Origin: DATHRK01 sp035465395
Lineage (GTDB): Bacteria > Gemmatimonadota > Gemmatimonadetes > Longimicrobiales > RSA9
DNA: 64,000 bases
Direction: 5' to 3'
NCBI GenBank assembly: GCA_035465395.1
Contig: DATHRK010000046.1
Span: 121,239 to 185,238 of the forward strand
Shown here: positions 42,946 to 51,730 of the stretch, in pieces
How the letters are laid out: each line of letters starts with the position of its first letter
Position numbering within the stretch: position 1 is the stretch's first letter
Notes under the pieces: model-generated
Seen by the model: the letters and a program-made list of their open reading frames with translations, nothing else
What the model was told of the DNA's origin: nothing
Database searches by the model: none
Position numbers and translations under genes: made by a program

Positions 42946-44526
42946 GTGAGCGACCGCCCCCCATCCCCACTGCCGCGCGCGCTGCTCGGGGAGATCGCAG
43001 AGATCTCCTCGGACGCGATCGTCTGCATCGACATCGACCAGCGCATCGTCTTCTTCAACCAGGGGGCGGAGCGCATCTTCGGCTGGACGGCCGAGGAGAT
43101 CCTCGGCAGGGATCTGGGCCTGCTGCTACCATCGAATGTCCGGTCCGTCCACGCGGACCACGTGAAGCGCTTCGCCCAAGGGCCCGAGCACGCGCGCCTC
43201 ATGGGCCAGCGGAGCGCCATCTCCGGCATGCGAAAGAGCGGCGAGGAATTTCCGGCGGAGGCCTCCATTGCCAAGGTCGCGCACGACGGCGGCGTGGTCC
43301 TGGCCGTCGCGCTTCGCGATACCTCCGATCGCGTCCGCGCCGAGCGCGAGCAGAATTTTCTGGTGCGTGCCGGGGTCCAGCTCGCTTCGTCCCTCGAGGT
43401 CCGGGCGACGTGCGCCCACGCGGCACGGCTGGCGGCGGGAGAGCTGGGCGCTTGGTGCGCCGTGTACCTGGTCGACACCGCGGGCAGCGCGCGCCTGGAG
43501 GCCTGCGACCACGCCCGGGCCGATGGGCGCGCCTTGCTCCAGACACTTCCGCACACGGTGTCCGCCGCGGGAGCCGGGATCCTGGGCGGCGGGGGCGGCG
43601 GGGCCGCCCGTCTGTTGGACGCCCTCCCGCCAGCGCTCGCCTCGCAGAGCGCCGACACGTTGCTCGGCGAAGCGCCGCAATCCGTGCTGATCGCGCCCCT
43701 GTTGGCCCGCGGCAGCGTCTCGGGCGCGCTCGTGCTCGGCGCGGCGGGGGGCGCCGGGTTCGACGGCGACGCGGTGTTCCTCGCCCAGGAGCTGGCCGGC
43801 AGGGCGGCGATCGCCATCGACAACGCGCGGCTGTACGAGGCCGCCAGGCGGGCGGTTCTGGGCAGGGACGAGATCATGAGCATCGTCTCGCACGACATCG
43901 GGACCGCGATCTCGGCCATCCTGATCAGCGCGAAGGCGCTGGGAAGCCGTCCCGAGGGCGACGCGGGCCCGGACCTCGTGGAGAACATCCGGCGCGCCGC
44001 GCGTCAGGTCGGACGACTCGTCTCGGATCTGCTCGACGCGGAGCGGCTCGAGCGGGGCAGCCTCTCGGTGCGTCCCGAGTCGACCCCGTTGTCCGAGATC
44101 GTGACGCGCGCGTGCGAAATGGTCGATGCGCCCGCCTCCGAGCGGTCCGTCGCCATCGCCGTTCTGGCGGACTCGGCGCCGGAGTTCGTCCACGCCGACG
44201 CCGATCGCGTGGTCCAGATCCTGTCCAACATCCTCGGCAACGCGGTGAAGTACTCCCCCGATGGGGGGCGCGTGGAGCTCTCCGTAACGGAGACCGACGG
44301 CCAGGTGCGATTCAGCGTAACCGACGCCGGGCCGGGTATCGCCGCGGAGCACCTGACGCGCCTGTTCGAGCCCTTCTGGAAAGGGCCCGACGACGGCACG
44401 GGCGGGGCCGGGCTGGGTCTGGCGATCGCGCGCGGCCTGGTGCGCGCGCACGGCGGGGACATCGAGGCGGAGAGCACGATCGGGGACGGCGCGACGGTGC
44501 GGTTCACCCTGCCTGCGGCGGAGTAG
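42946..44526 (+). CDS. Soluble PAS-GAF histidine kinase
   Basis: 526 aa from a GTG, with no membrane helices. PAS domain (about 10-120): EISSDAIVCIDIDQRIVFFN, GAERIFGWTAEEILGRDLG. GAF-like domain (about 145-290) with a glycine run AGILGGGGGGAARLLDA. DHp with His316 in EIMSIVSHDIGTAISAILIS, then catalytic N box ILSNILGNAVKYSPDGG, G1 DAGPGIAAEHL, F box LFEPFWKG, G2 GGAGLGLAIARGLVRAHGG. It is a complete HisKA kinase and could sense a small ligand, redox or light. No response regulator follows. The nearest is the NarL-type gene 52 bp upstream. Confidence 0.92.
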   Translation: MSDRPPSPLPRALLGEIAEISSDAIVCIDIDQRIVFFNQGAERIFGWTAEEILGRDLGLLLPSNVRSVHADHVKRFAQGPEHARLMGQRSAISGMRKSGEEFPAEASIAKVAHDGGVVLAVALRDTSDRVRAEREQNFLVRAGVQLASSLEVRATCAHAARLAAGELGAWCAVYLVDTAGSARLEACDHARADGRALLQTLPHTVSAAGAGILGGGGGGAARLLDALPPALASQSADTLLGEAPQSVLIAPLLARGSVSGALVLGAAGGAGFDGDAVFLAQELAGRAAIAIDNARLYEAARRAVLGRDEIMSIVSHDIGTAISAILISAKALGSRPEGDAGPDLVENIRRAARQVGRLVSDLLDAERLERGSLSVRPESTPLSEIVTRACEMVDAPASERSVAIAVLADSAPEFVHADADRVVQILSNILGNAVKYSPDGGRVELSVTETDGQVRFSVTDAGPGIAAEHLTRLFEPFWKGPDDGTGGAGLGLAIARGLVRAHGGDIEAESTIGDGATVRFTLPAAE

Positions 44527-44542
44527 CGGGGCGGCGCCGGCC

Positions 44543-45370
44543 TCAGAGATCCCGGCGGGAGAACAGCACGCCGGCCAGCGCTGCCGGCGCCACGAGCCAG
44601 ACCATCGTCGCTACCGCCAGCACGGCGAACCCCGCGCCGCGTCCGTATACGCCGAAGAGCGTCGCCCCCGCGGGCCCCAGAAGGAGCTCCGCGTCGAGCC
44701 GCACGAGGGCGATGGCCCTCAGCGCGTCCACGGGATTGAGCGCGAGCGCCGCGGCGACGCCGAGTCCGGGCCTGGCGTCTCCCAGGACCTGGAGCGCGCC
44801 GATGAGGGCCAGGTCGAACAGCACGGCGAAGTACAGCCACACCGCGAGCGCCCACCCTACCGCGGCCGAGCCGCCCCGCAGGAGGATGCCGAGCAGGGCG
44901 CCGATCCCCAGGCCTGTCGCGGCCGTCAGCAGGCTCGCCCCGGCCACGAGGGCGTAGCTGCCCAGACCGGCCGTGCCCACCCGCAAGGCGACGAGGAGGC
45001 CGGCGGCACCGAAACCCGCGAACGCGACCGCCGAGACCGCGCCGAGCAGCCCGAGCAGGCGGCCGACGAGAACCGTCGATCGCTTGATCGGCTGGGCGAC
45101 CAGCAGCTCAAGATCGCCTCCGCCGCCGGAGAACGCGGCGGCGCCGAGGACCAGGCCGAGAAGCGGGAACAGGTAGATCGAGAGATTCAGAAGCGACGCG
45201 GCCGTGCGGGTGAAGTCCTGGACCAGCACCCGACCGCTGCCGCCGAGGCCGGCCAGCGCGATGCCAACCGCGAGCAGCGCGAACAGGGCGCCGAAGGACG
45301 CGATCAGGCGGCCGCGGAGAGCCGCCCGAAGCTCGCGTCCCGCCACGGTGAGCACGGCCCCCCGCATCAC
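44543..45370 (-). CDS. nosY: NosY, ABC-2 type permease of the nos cluster
   Basis: 275 aa with about six membrane helices, for example SFGALFALLAVGIALAGLGG and LLNLSIYLFPLLGLVLGAAA. GGGGDLELLVAQPIKRSTVL is the cytoplasmic coupling segment of NosY-type permeases. GTG at 45370 overlaps nosF by 4 bp (ATG at 45367 is an alternative). With NosF and NosD it forms the complex that matures the CuZ site of nitrous oxide reductase, supplying sulfur or copper. The gene converges with the PAS-GAF kinase gene (16-bp gap). Confidence 0.9.
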   Translation of the reverse strand: MMRGAVLTVAGRELRAALRGRLIASFGALFALLAVGIALAGLGGSGRVLVQDFTRTAASLLNLSIYLFPLLGLVLGAAAFSGGGGDLELLVAQPIKRSTVLVGRLLGLLGAVSAVAFAGFGAAGLLVALRVGTAGLGSYALVAGASLLTAATGLGIGALLGILLRGGSAAVGWALAVWLYFAVLFDLALIGALQVLGDARPGLGVAAALALNPVDALRAIALVRLDAELLLGPAGATLFGVYGRGAGFAVLAVATMVWLVAPAALAGVLFSRRDL

Positions 45371-46278
45371 GCCACCAGCCGGGGAGCGGGCTTCAGCAGC
45401 GCGCGATAGATGTCCTCCACGCCGGGCTCCACGACGCTGAGCGCCTCCAGCGGAACGCCGAGCACGCGCAACGCCTCGAGCACCGCCCCCTCGCGGCCCG
45501 GGGGAATCTCGCAGGAGATCCCCTCCGCCGTCATGACCACGCCCTGGGCGCCAGCGCGGCGAGCCGCCTCGGCCGCGGCCGGGACGACGCCGGGAGCGTC
45601 GAGGCGCAGACGCATCGGGAGCCCCAGCTCCCCGGCGAGCACACGGGGTGTGCCGAGCGCACGCAGCTCGCCCCCATCGAAGACCGCCACGCGATCCGCC
45701 AGGGCGCCGACCTCCGCGAGGTCGTGAGAGGCGAAGGCGATGGTCCTGCCCTCGTCGCCCAGATCGCGTAACGCGTCGCGCACCGCGAGGGAGGCGCTGG
45801 GGTCGAGCGCCGCGCTCGGCTCGTCCAGAATGAGCGCGCCGGGATCGCCGAGCATCGCGACGGCCAGCCCGAGCCGCTGGCGCATGCCGCCGCTGAAGGT
45901 GTCGGTGCGCCGGTCGGCGGCGGCGTCCAGGCCGAAGCGCTCCAGCAGCTCGCCGACCGCCGTCGACGGGGCGCGCCGCAGGCGGGCATGGAAGCGCATC
46001 ACGTCCAGCCCGGTCGCGGCTTCAGGGAAGCCCAGGCGTTGGGGCAGATAGCCCAGCCGCTCCCTGGCCGCCGGACGGAGGAACGGGTCCAGACCGAGCA
46101 CCCGAACCTCGCCGCTCGACGGTCGGACGAGCCCCACGGCGGCCTTCAGGCAGGTGGTCTTCCCCGAGCCGTTGGGGCCGATCAGCGCGAGGGTCTCGCC
46201 CTCGCCCACCGCGAGATCGAGGTCCCGAACGGCGTCCACGGGGCCGAAACGCTTCCCGAACCCGCTGTAGCGAATCAC
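45367..46278 (-). CDS. nosF: NosF, ABC transporter ATPase of the nos cluster
   Basis: 303 aa from a GTG overlapping the nosD stop (GTGA). Nucleotide-binding domain: IGPNGSGKTTCLKAAVGLVR (Walker A), YLPQRLGFPEAATGLDVMRF (Q loop), TFSGGMRQRLGLAVAMLGD (signature), LILDEPSAALDPS (Walker B) and FASHDLAEV (H loop). The C-terminal 90 residues, with YGISCEIPPG-type strands (GVVMTAEGISCEIPPGREGA), fit the extra domain of NosF. It powers NosDFY in CuZ assembly. Confidence 0.93.
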   Translation of the reverse strand: MIRYSGFGKRFGPVDAVRDLDLAVGEGETLALIGPNGSGKTTCLKAAVGLVRPSSGEVRVLGLDPFLRPAARERLGYLPQRLGFPEAATGLDVMRFHARLRRAPSTAVGELLERFGLDAAADRRTDTFSGGMRQRLGLAVAMLGDPGALILDEPSAALDPSASLAVRDALRDLGDEGRTIAFASHDLAEVGALADRVAVFDGGELRALGTPRVLAGELGLPMRLRLDAPGVVPAAAEAARRAGAQGVVMTAEGISCEIPPGREGAVLEALRVLGVPLEALSVVEPGVEDIYRALLKPAPRLVA

Positions 46279-47816
46279 CGGCGTGCCTCCGCGGAGTGGA
46301 AGCGCCGGGCGCGCTCGAACACGACAGGAATCAGCGCGATCAGCAGCGCCGCGAGCGCGAGGGCCGGCAGCTCGATGCCGCCTCCGGCCGCGGCCGTGCG
46401 CGATACGGGCACGCCGGCCGGCAGCGCGGCGAGCGGATGGGGGTCGCGCACGTGGGGCAGGTCGAACACCGGAAACGCGCGCTCGGCCCAGCCGAGCGCG
46501 CGCGCCGCGGGCGTCCCCTGGAGCAGCGACAGGGCAGGCTTGCCGGCGGCCAGCGATACGAACGGGTCGCCGGCCTCGTAGGCGCGCTCGCCCACGCCGT
46601 CGCCGTCCAGGTCCAACACCGAGGCGTCGCCCCAGTAGTTGCCGCGCCCGTCCACGGCCCACTCGTTGACCCCCGACTCGCCCTGGCGGCGAACAGCGAC
46701 CCGATTGCCCACGATCGCGTTTTCCGTGAACCGGTTGCCCTCGGCGCTGGACAGCATGTCGATGCCGACGCCGTTGCCGGCGATCGCGTTGCGCCGGAAC
46801 ACACTCGTCACGGCGTTGTCCATGAACAGCCCGACGACGTTGCCCTCGATCCGGTTCCCTTCCGCCACGATCTGCGCGGCTGTCTGGAGGACGATGCCGT
46901 ACGCTCGGGCCCCGGTATGGTGGGAGAACACGTTCTCCCGGAACTCGACGCGATCGGAGAACATGATCGCCGCGCCCGCGGCGTTGCGGGCGAAATGGTT
47001 TCCGCGGAAGCGGTTGTCGTCCGAGTACATGTAGTGCAGACCGTAGCGCAGGCGCGCGACATCGTTGCCCGTGACATCGTTGTCGTCGGCGAAGGAGAAG
47101 TAGATGCCGTCGCGCGCGCCGCGCACGTGGTTGCGCTCGATCCGGTTGCTTGACGAGGCGTACAGGTGGATGCCGTTTCCGCGGCGCGCTTCCTCCAGAT
47201 CGGCGCGCCCCCGGATGCGATTGCCCTCGACACGCACGGCGGCGCTCTCGAGCAGGTAGATGCCGTGGAGGGCGTCCTCGATCCGATTGTCCTCGATACG
47301 GCACCCGCGGCAACGCAGCAGCTTGATCGCCGCGTCGTCCCGTTCCAGCGATGCCCCGCTGCCGCCGATCCTGAGCCCACGGACCTCGACGGAGTCCGCC
47401 TCGACGCTCACCACCGTGCCCGTGCCCGACCCGATCACCCGCGCACCCGGCCCCCTACCCGTCAGCACCAGCGGAACGCGGATTCGCAGGTCCCCCCGGT
47501 GCGCGCCGAGCACCACGATCGTGTCGCCCGGGACGGCGGTGGCGACGGCCTCCACGAGGCTGCCGTCGCCGACCACCTCCAGGGTCCGCGGCGACCGCGC
47601 CGGCAGGCCCCGCGCCTCGCTCCTGATGGCGGGGACGCCCGTGTCGGGGCGTTCGGGCACGCCCGCGGGAGGGCGAGCGTGCTGCTCGTGCTGGGCGGCG
47701 GCGCCGTCAGGCACCGCGAGCGCGATCACGACCGCGAGCAGCAGCGCGTAGGCCGACCCCGTCCCGTCCCCTCTCAGGACTCCGCACCTCCCGCAACGGG
47801 CGGGGCCGGCCACCAT
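46275..47816 (-). CDS. nosD: NosD, periplasmic copper/CuZ maturation protein
   Basis: 513 aa. Signal region SAYALLLAVVIALAVPDGAAA, then a right-handed parallel beta-helix of about 15 repeats, each with a N-x-I/V-x-x-N pattern: NRIEDALHGIYLLESAAVRV, NHVRGARDGIYFSFADDNDV, NDVARLRYGLHYMYSDDNRF, NVFSHHTGARAYGIVLQTAA. GNYWGDASVLDLDGDGVGER is the late metal/EF-like loop. A C-terminal membrane helix (LPALALAALLIALIPVVF) anchors it. NosD presents Cu or sulfide to NosZ. The gene starts 5 bp from the lipoprotein gene upstream. Confidence 0.94.
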   Translation of the reverse strand: MVAGPARCGRCGVLRGDGTGSAYALLLAVVIALAVPDGAAAQHEQHARPPAGVPERPDTGVPAIRSEARGLPARSPRTLEVVGDGSLVEAVATAVPGDTIVVLGAHRGDLRIRVPLVLTGRGPGARVIGSGTGTVVSVEADSVEVRGLRIGGSGASLERDDAAIKLLRCRGCRIEDNRIEDALHGIYLLESAAVRVEGNRIRGRADLEEARRGNGIHLYASSSNRIERNHVRGARDGIYFSFADDNDVTGNDVARLRYGLHYMYSDDNRFRGNHFARNAAGAAIMFSDRVEFRENVFSHHTGARAYGIVLQTAAQIVAEGNRIEGNVVGLFMDNAVTSVFRRNAIAGNGVGIDMLSSAEGNRFTENAIVGNRVAVRRQGESGVNEWAVDGRGNYWGDASVLDLDGDGVGERAYEAGDPFVSLAAGKPALSLLQGTPAARALGWAERAFPVFDLPHVRDPHPLAALPAGVPVSRTAAAGGGIELPALALAALLIALIPVVFERARRFHSAEARR

Positions 47817-47821
47817 CGCGC

Positions 47822-48286
47822 TCAGCCGCCGACGATCTGGCTCGCCTGGACGGCGGAGGTCCCGGCCTTCACGTAGAACTGCCAGGTCTCCTCCAGAGCC
47901 ACCTGGACGGCGTCGTCGCAGGTGCCCTGCTCCAACGCGGGGCGGACCCCGGCCAGCGTGGCGTTGCCACGCTCCATCCAGTGGGACGCGTCCTCGATCT
48001 CCGCTTCCGCGCGGCCTTCGGGATCCTCGATCCCGCCCAGGACGCCGTTCACGAGGTCGCGCGTGCCCAGAGCCTCCTCCAGTGCCGGCCCGCACGAGGC
48101 GTGTAGGGCGTCGCCCCAGGACTCGGTGATCTGCCGGTAGTCGAGGTCCGCCTGGGAGGGCCCGGCGTCCTCGGCGGCGGCCTGGGACGCGGGCCGCGAG
48201 GAGCCCTCTTCCGTCGCGTCGGACGCGTCGCCGCAGGCTAGCGTCCCAGCGGCCAGCAACGCGGCCGCGAGCCATCGATATCGCAT
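47822..48286 (-). CDS. Unknown lipoprotein within the nos operon
   Basis: 154 aa. The leader LAAALLAAGTLACGD has lipobox LAC. The mature part is acidic and helical (DLDYRQITESWGDALHASCG, ALEEALGTRDLVNGVL, HWMERGNATLAGVRPALEQG) and has two Cys (HASCG, GTCDD). It does not carry a CxM or Met-rich copper motif, so it is not NosL. GGAGG is 6 nt before the ATG at 48286. An upstream ATG at 48292 is too close to it. Its fixed position between a nosB-like gene and nosD suggests a role in N2O reduction, yet to be shown. Confidence 0.7.
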   Translation of the reverse strand: MRYRWLAAALLAAGTLACGDASDATEEGSSRPASQAAAEDAGPSQADLDYRQITESWGDALHASCGPALEEALGTRDLVNGVLGGIEDPEGRAEAEIEDASHWMERGNATLAGVRPALEQGTCDDAVQVALEETWQFYVKAGTSAVQASQIVGG

Positions 48287-48360
48287 CGTCATCCTCCTCA
48301 CGGGCCGGCAGCGAGGACGCTCGCCTCCGTGGCGCTCCCGCAGCCGGCCGATAGTCGGGT

Positions 48361-49050
48361 TCACGGGGCCACGTCTTCGCCCGCGCCTCCGCGCGTCTCC
48401 CGGATGTCGGCCCACACCACGACCGCGATCAGGAGTCCCGCGAGGAGCGGCAGGAACGTGCCCCAGGAGAAGTAGGCGTAGGTGCCGAACTGGGCGATCT
48501 GGTTCTCGCCGAAGATCGGCGGCGTGAAGGGCTCGATGTCGATCGGCGCCATCGGGTCCAGCCGGTGCCCGTACTCGTACATGCGGCTCGCCATGCTCCG
48601 GAATCCGTAAACGGCGATCCCGGCAAGCCCCAGGAGGGGCACCGCGCGCAACAGCGCGTGGCGGACGAACGCGACCGCCAGCGTCAGCAGCGCGACCGAG
48701 CCGAGCAGGTAGGGCAACACCCGCAGCTCGACGAAGAACTCGCGGGAGATCTTCGCCATGCCGATGTAGCCGTTGAGCATGTTGATCTCCCGCACGTCCC
48801 CGACGATGCGGGTGGGATAGACCACCATGCGCAGGCCCTCCGGATACTGAATGCTGGCCAGCGTCATGCCCCACAGCGGCAGGAAGATCGCGGCGCCGGT
48901 CAGCAACGCGGCCACCACCATCAGGGCCGAACGCACCGGCGGCGACAGCGTCCGTATCGCCGGGAGCAGCGCATCGGCCCGGGCGTCGACGCCCGGGCCG
49001 TCCTCCGTGCGCTCGTCCACGAGATCGGGCGAGGCCACGACCTGCCTCAC
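48361..49050 (-). CDS. NosB-like membrane protein
   Basis: 229 aa from a GTG that overlaps the nosZ stop (GTGA). About four helices: ALMVVAALLTGAAIFLPLWG, YLLGSVALLTLAVAFVRHAL, LLRAVPLLGLAGIAVYGF, FLPLLAGLLIAVVVWADI. There is a large loop between the first two (IQYPEGLRMVVYPTRIVGDV, REINMLNGYIGMAKI). Clade II (Sec-type) nosZ genes are typically followed by a membrane protein gene, nosB. Order and topology fit, so NosB is the best guess. It may serve electron flow or NosZ anchoring. Confidence 0.75.
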   Translation of the reverse strand: MRQVVASPDLVDERTEDGPGVDARADALLPAIRTLSPPVRSALMVVAALLTGAAIFLPLWGMTLASIQYPEGLRMVVYPTRIVGDVREINMLNGYIGMAKISREFFVELRVLPYLLGSVALLTLAVAFVRHALLRAVPLLGLAGIAVYGFRSMASRMYEYGHRLDPMAPIDIEPFTPPIFGENQIAQFGTYAYFSWGTFLPLLAGLLIAVVVWADIRETRGGAGEDVAP

Positions 49051-51047
49051 TCCTCCCCGGCAGCGTCGTGGTCGTGCGCCGCCCCGGCCGCCGCGAGCGA
49101 CCCGGGGTCGCGGCGCTGCCACTCCATCGGCCCGTCGCCGCCGGGGCCGTACATCGTCAGCGCCTGGCCCCGCGGCACGACCTCGAAGTAGCCCTGCATC
49201 TCCTGGTGCAGCGCCGAGCAGAAGTTCGTGCAGTAGAAGGGGTACACGCCGCCCCTGCGGGCCACGAACTTCATGGTCTTCGTCTCGCCCGGGTCGATGA
49301 TCATGTTCACGTTGTGCCCGACCACCGCGAAGCCGTGGATCTCGTCCCGCTGCTGCTCGGCGTTGGTCGCGTGCACGATCACCGTGTCGCCCTCCTGCAC
49401 CTGGATCTTGGCCGGCTCGAAGTGCGTGCGGATCGTGTAGACCTTCGCCTCGACGGTCCGGCGCGCGGCGTTGCGCTCCACGGACGCGTCCGCCGGCTCC
49501 CAGATCGCGAACTCGTGGGTGTTCTCCTCACGCGGGTAGAACTCGATCGGGTCCAGCACCGAGGCGTGGACGAGCTGCGCGAAGTGCGGCTCGGGCTCGG
49601 TGAACGCCTCGTACAACATCGCCATGCCCTCGTCACCCGAGATGTCGATCAGCTGCGAGCTCTCCGGGATCGACGGGCCCACGCTCAGGTGACGCCCCTT
49701 GGAGAGCTTGTTCATCGCGATCAGGTAATCGCCGCGCGGGTTGCGCGTGTCGCCGTGGCTGGTGACCAGGTGGCCGATGTTGAAGTGCGACGGGATCTTC
49801 TCCAGCACGACGGACTCCGGGTCGACACCCTCCTCGTAGGGCGGCAGGCGCCACTTGGCCACGGACGACTCCACGAACAGCGAGGTGTAGGCGTTGCCGC
49901 GTCCGTCGAACTGCGTGTGCAGGGGGCCCAGTCCGATCGGCACCTCCATCACGACGGTGTTGTCGTAGTTGAGAACCGGGATGCCGTCCTCTTCGCCGCT
50001 GAAGTCCTCGCTCTCGATCGCCTGCTGGAGCAGGTCGAACGAGTACACGGTCACCGTCGGAGACAGCTTGCCGGAGCAGATCACGTACTGCCCGCTGGGG
50101 TCGACATCCGCGCCGTGCGGGCTCTTCGCACACGGCACCAGGAACATCACGCCGGGGTTCTGCGCCGGATCGAGAACACGCACACCGTCGATCATCTGTC
50201 CGGCGCCCTGCTCGGTGAGCTGCTCGACGAGCCGCCAGTTCACGATCGCCATGTAGTCGCGGTCCCTCTGCGACGCCGTGATCTCGAGCTTGCCGGTCGC
50301 GCGCTCGGAGTTGTAGGAGGACCAGAACGCCCAGCCGTGCGAGGGGCCCTTGCCGGTGGCGCCGAGGTCCCAGTTGAACGGAGGCGTGACGATCTGCCAG
50401 CCGACCGACATGGTGCCGTCCTCGGGGTCGATGCGGACGCCCGTCACCGCGCCCTTGAAATCCGTGGCGTAGTTCTCCACCGGCACGAACCTGTTCGGCA
50501 CCGGCACCGAGAAGCGCGTTGCGACGAGCGCGTACTCGCTGTTGTCGGTGATCATCGCCGAGCCGTGGTTGCCCATCGTGTTGGGGATGGGTCCCAGGAT
50601 CTGCTTGGTCTTGAAGTCGCGCAGGGAGATGCGCGCCAGGCGGTTGTTCGCGTTGTCGTTCACGAACAGCCAGCGCCCGTCGTAGTCGCCGTCCGTCTTG
50701 GAGACCGCCGGGTGGTGGACGTCGCCCCAGGTGAAGTCGCCCAGCATCGCCTTCGACGCCTCGTCGAAGCCGTACCCCGTGCCGGGGTAGGGCGTGAAGA
50801 CGGGGATCGTGGCGATGTGGCGCATGGACGGCACCCCGGCGACGAACACCTGGCCGGAATGGCCGCCCGAATAGAACAGGTAGTACTCGTCCATGTCTCC
50901 GGGCGCGATGAAGGTGCGCAGCGCGGCGTTCTGGACGTCGGCGGTGGCCAGCGTCTGCTGGCCGGGGATGTCCGGGGTGCGTTCGCCGCACGCGGCCGCG
51001 ACCAGCGCGGCGGCGGTGACCGCCCCCAGGAGCTTCGGAACTCTCAT
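49047..51047 (-). CDS. nosZ: Nitrous oxide reductase, clade II (Sec/lipoprotein type)
   Basis: 666 aa. Leader LGAVTAAALVAAACGE is a Sec type signal with a lipobox-like AAC, not a Tat RR motif, which places it in clade II. Seven-bladed propeller with CuZ ligands in GDVHHPAVS, MGNHGSAM, KSPHGADVDPSGQY, GPLHTQFDGRGNAY and HFNIGHLVTSHGDT. The C-terminal cupredoxin domain holds CuA: GHNVNMIIDPGE, FYCTNFCSALHQEMQGYFEV. It reduces N2O to N2 in the periplasm. GGAGG is 6 nt before ATG 51047. An ATG at 51059 overlaps the cupredoxin stop. The TGA of the cupredoxin gene and nosZ lie 11 bp apart. Confidence 0.97.
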   Translation of the reverse strand: MRVPKLLGAVTAAALVAAACGERTPDIPGQQTLATADVQNAALRTFIAPGDMDEYYLFYSGGHSGQVFVAGVPSMRHIATIPVFTPYPGTGYGFDEASKAMLGDFTWGDVHHPAVSKTDGDYDGRWLFVNDNANNRLARISLRDFKTKQILGPIPNTMGNHGSAMITDNSEYALVATRFSVPVPNRFVPVENYATDFKGAVTGVRIDPEDGTMSVGWQIVTPPFNWDLGATGKGPSHGWAFWSSYNSERATGKLEITASQRDRDYMAIVNWRLVEQLTEQGAGQMIDGVRVLDPAQNPGVMFLVPCAKSPHGADVDPSGQYVICSGKLSPTVTVYSFDLLQQAIESEDFSGEEDGIPVLNYDNTVVMEVPIGLGPLHTQFDGRGNAYTSLFVESSVAKWRLPPYEEGVDPESVVLEKIPSHFNIGHLVTSHGDTRNPRGDYLIAMNKLSKGRHLSVGPSIPESSQLIDISGDEGMAMLYEAFTEPEPHFAQLVHASVLDPIEFYPREENTHEFAIWEPADASVERNAARRTVEAKVYTIRTHFEPAKIQVQEGDTVIVHATNAEQQRDEIHGFAVVGHNVNMIIDPGETKTMKFVARRGGVYPFYCTNFCSALHQEMQGYFEVVPRGQALTMYGPGGDGPMEWQRRDPGSLAAAGAAHDHDAAGEE

Positions 51048-51058
51048 CGTGGCCTCCA

Positions 51059-51505
51059 TCAGTCGTCGTCCTCGTCTTCGACTTCCAGGACGCCCACCAT
51101 CCCGAGCAGGGCGTGCGGGTCGCACTGGAAGGCGTATTCGCCGGGCGGGAACTCCACCACGAAGTCGTAGGTCTGCCCAGGCAGTTGGAGCATCGGCCCG
51201 GAGCCGGGCATGTTCGGCTTGCCGGGGTTGGTCGAGTCGGGGAAGGCGACGTTGTGGACGCCCGAGACGAGCAGGAATCGGAGCGTGTCGCCGCGGTGCG
51301 CCTCGATCTCGGCCGGCTCGAAGTAGTTGCCGTTCTCGTCGGTGATCATCCGGACCTCGATCACCTCGCCGGCGGCGGTCGGGGGGGCCGCCTCGGTCGG
51401 CTCGGAGCCCACCGGTTCGGATCCCTCGGCGGGCGCGTCTCCACCGTCCCCGCACGCGCTGGCCAGAAGCGCCAGCGTAGCGAGGGTGAGTACCGTGGCT
51501 CGCAT
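51059..51505 (-). CDS. Cupredoxin (azurin/plastocyanin-like) lipoprotein
   Basis: 148 aa. Leader TLATLALLASACGDGG has lipobox SAC. A 30-residue acidic linker leads to a blue-copper domain: FEPAEIEAHRGDTLRFLLVS, HNVAFPDSTNP (His ligand), then YAFQCDPHALLGMVGVLEVE with Cys, His and Met ligands. It is the first gene of the nos operon and would be a periplasmic electron donor to NosZ, or a copper carrier. ATG at 51505 fits the leader. Confidence 0.92.
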   Translation of the reverse strand: MRATVLTLATLALLASACGDGGDAPAEGSEPVGSEPTEAAPPTAAGEVIEVRMITDENGNYFEPAEIEAHRGDTLRFLLVSGVHNVAFPDSTNPGKPNMPGSGPMLQLPGQTYDFVVEFPPGEYAFQCDPHALLGMVGVLEVEDEDDD

Positions 51506-51602
51506 CGATCTTCCTCTCCAGGTCGTCGCGGAATACCGTCCCCGCGTGCGTGGGAAACGTGAATTCGTCATGTCGGGGTGAAGATTGCTCGCGGGCGCTC
51601 GG

Positions 51603-51617
51603 CCCACTGTGGGGAAA
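51603..51617. promoter_or_regulatory. Palindromic site between nos operon and regulator gene
   Basis: CCCACTGTGGG (51603-51613) is palindromic around a central T, and CTGTGGGGAAA (51607-51617) extends it. It lies about 100 nt upstream of the cupredoxin ATG. It is a candidate operator or promoter element for the nos operon. The same core appears before the ba3 oxidase genes and the DUF302 gene. Confidence 0.4.
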
Positions 51618-51730
51618 GAACGGAAGTTGGGTAGGGTTCGGTCGGACGGAGCGTCGGGAACTTCACCACCCGCAGCGACACGGCCGGGGCCGGGACGCGT
51701 GCCCGCCCTCCGGGGGTCGGCGACGCCGCT

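Noticed and set aside
47822..48286. NosL
   Set aside because: It is a lipoprotein in a nos operon, but there is no C-x-M or Met-rich Cu(I) site after the lipid Cys. The sequence is an acidic helical domain.
49068..51170. A 700-codon plus-strand frame opposite nosZ
   Set aside because: The minus strand encodes NosZ with CuZ and CuA ligands. The plus frame is rich in Arg, His and Val without structure.
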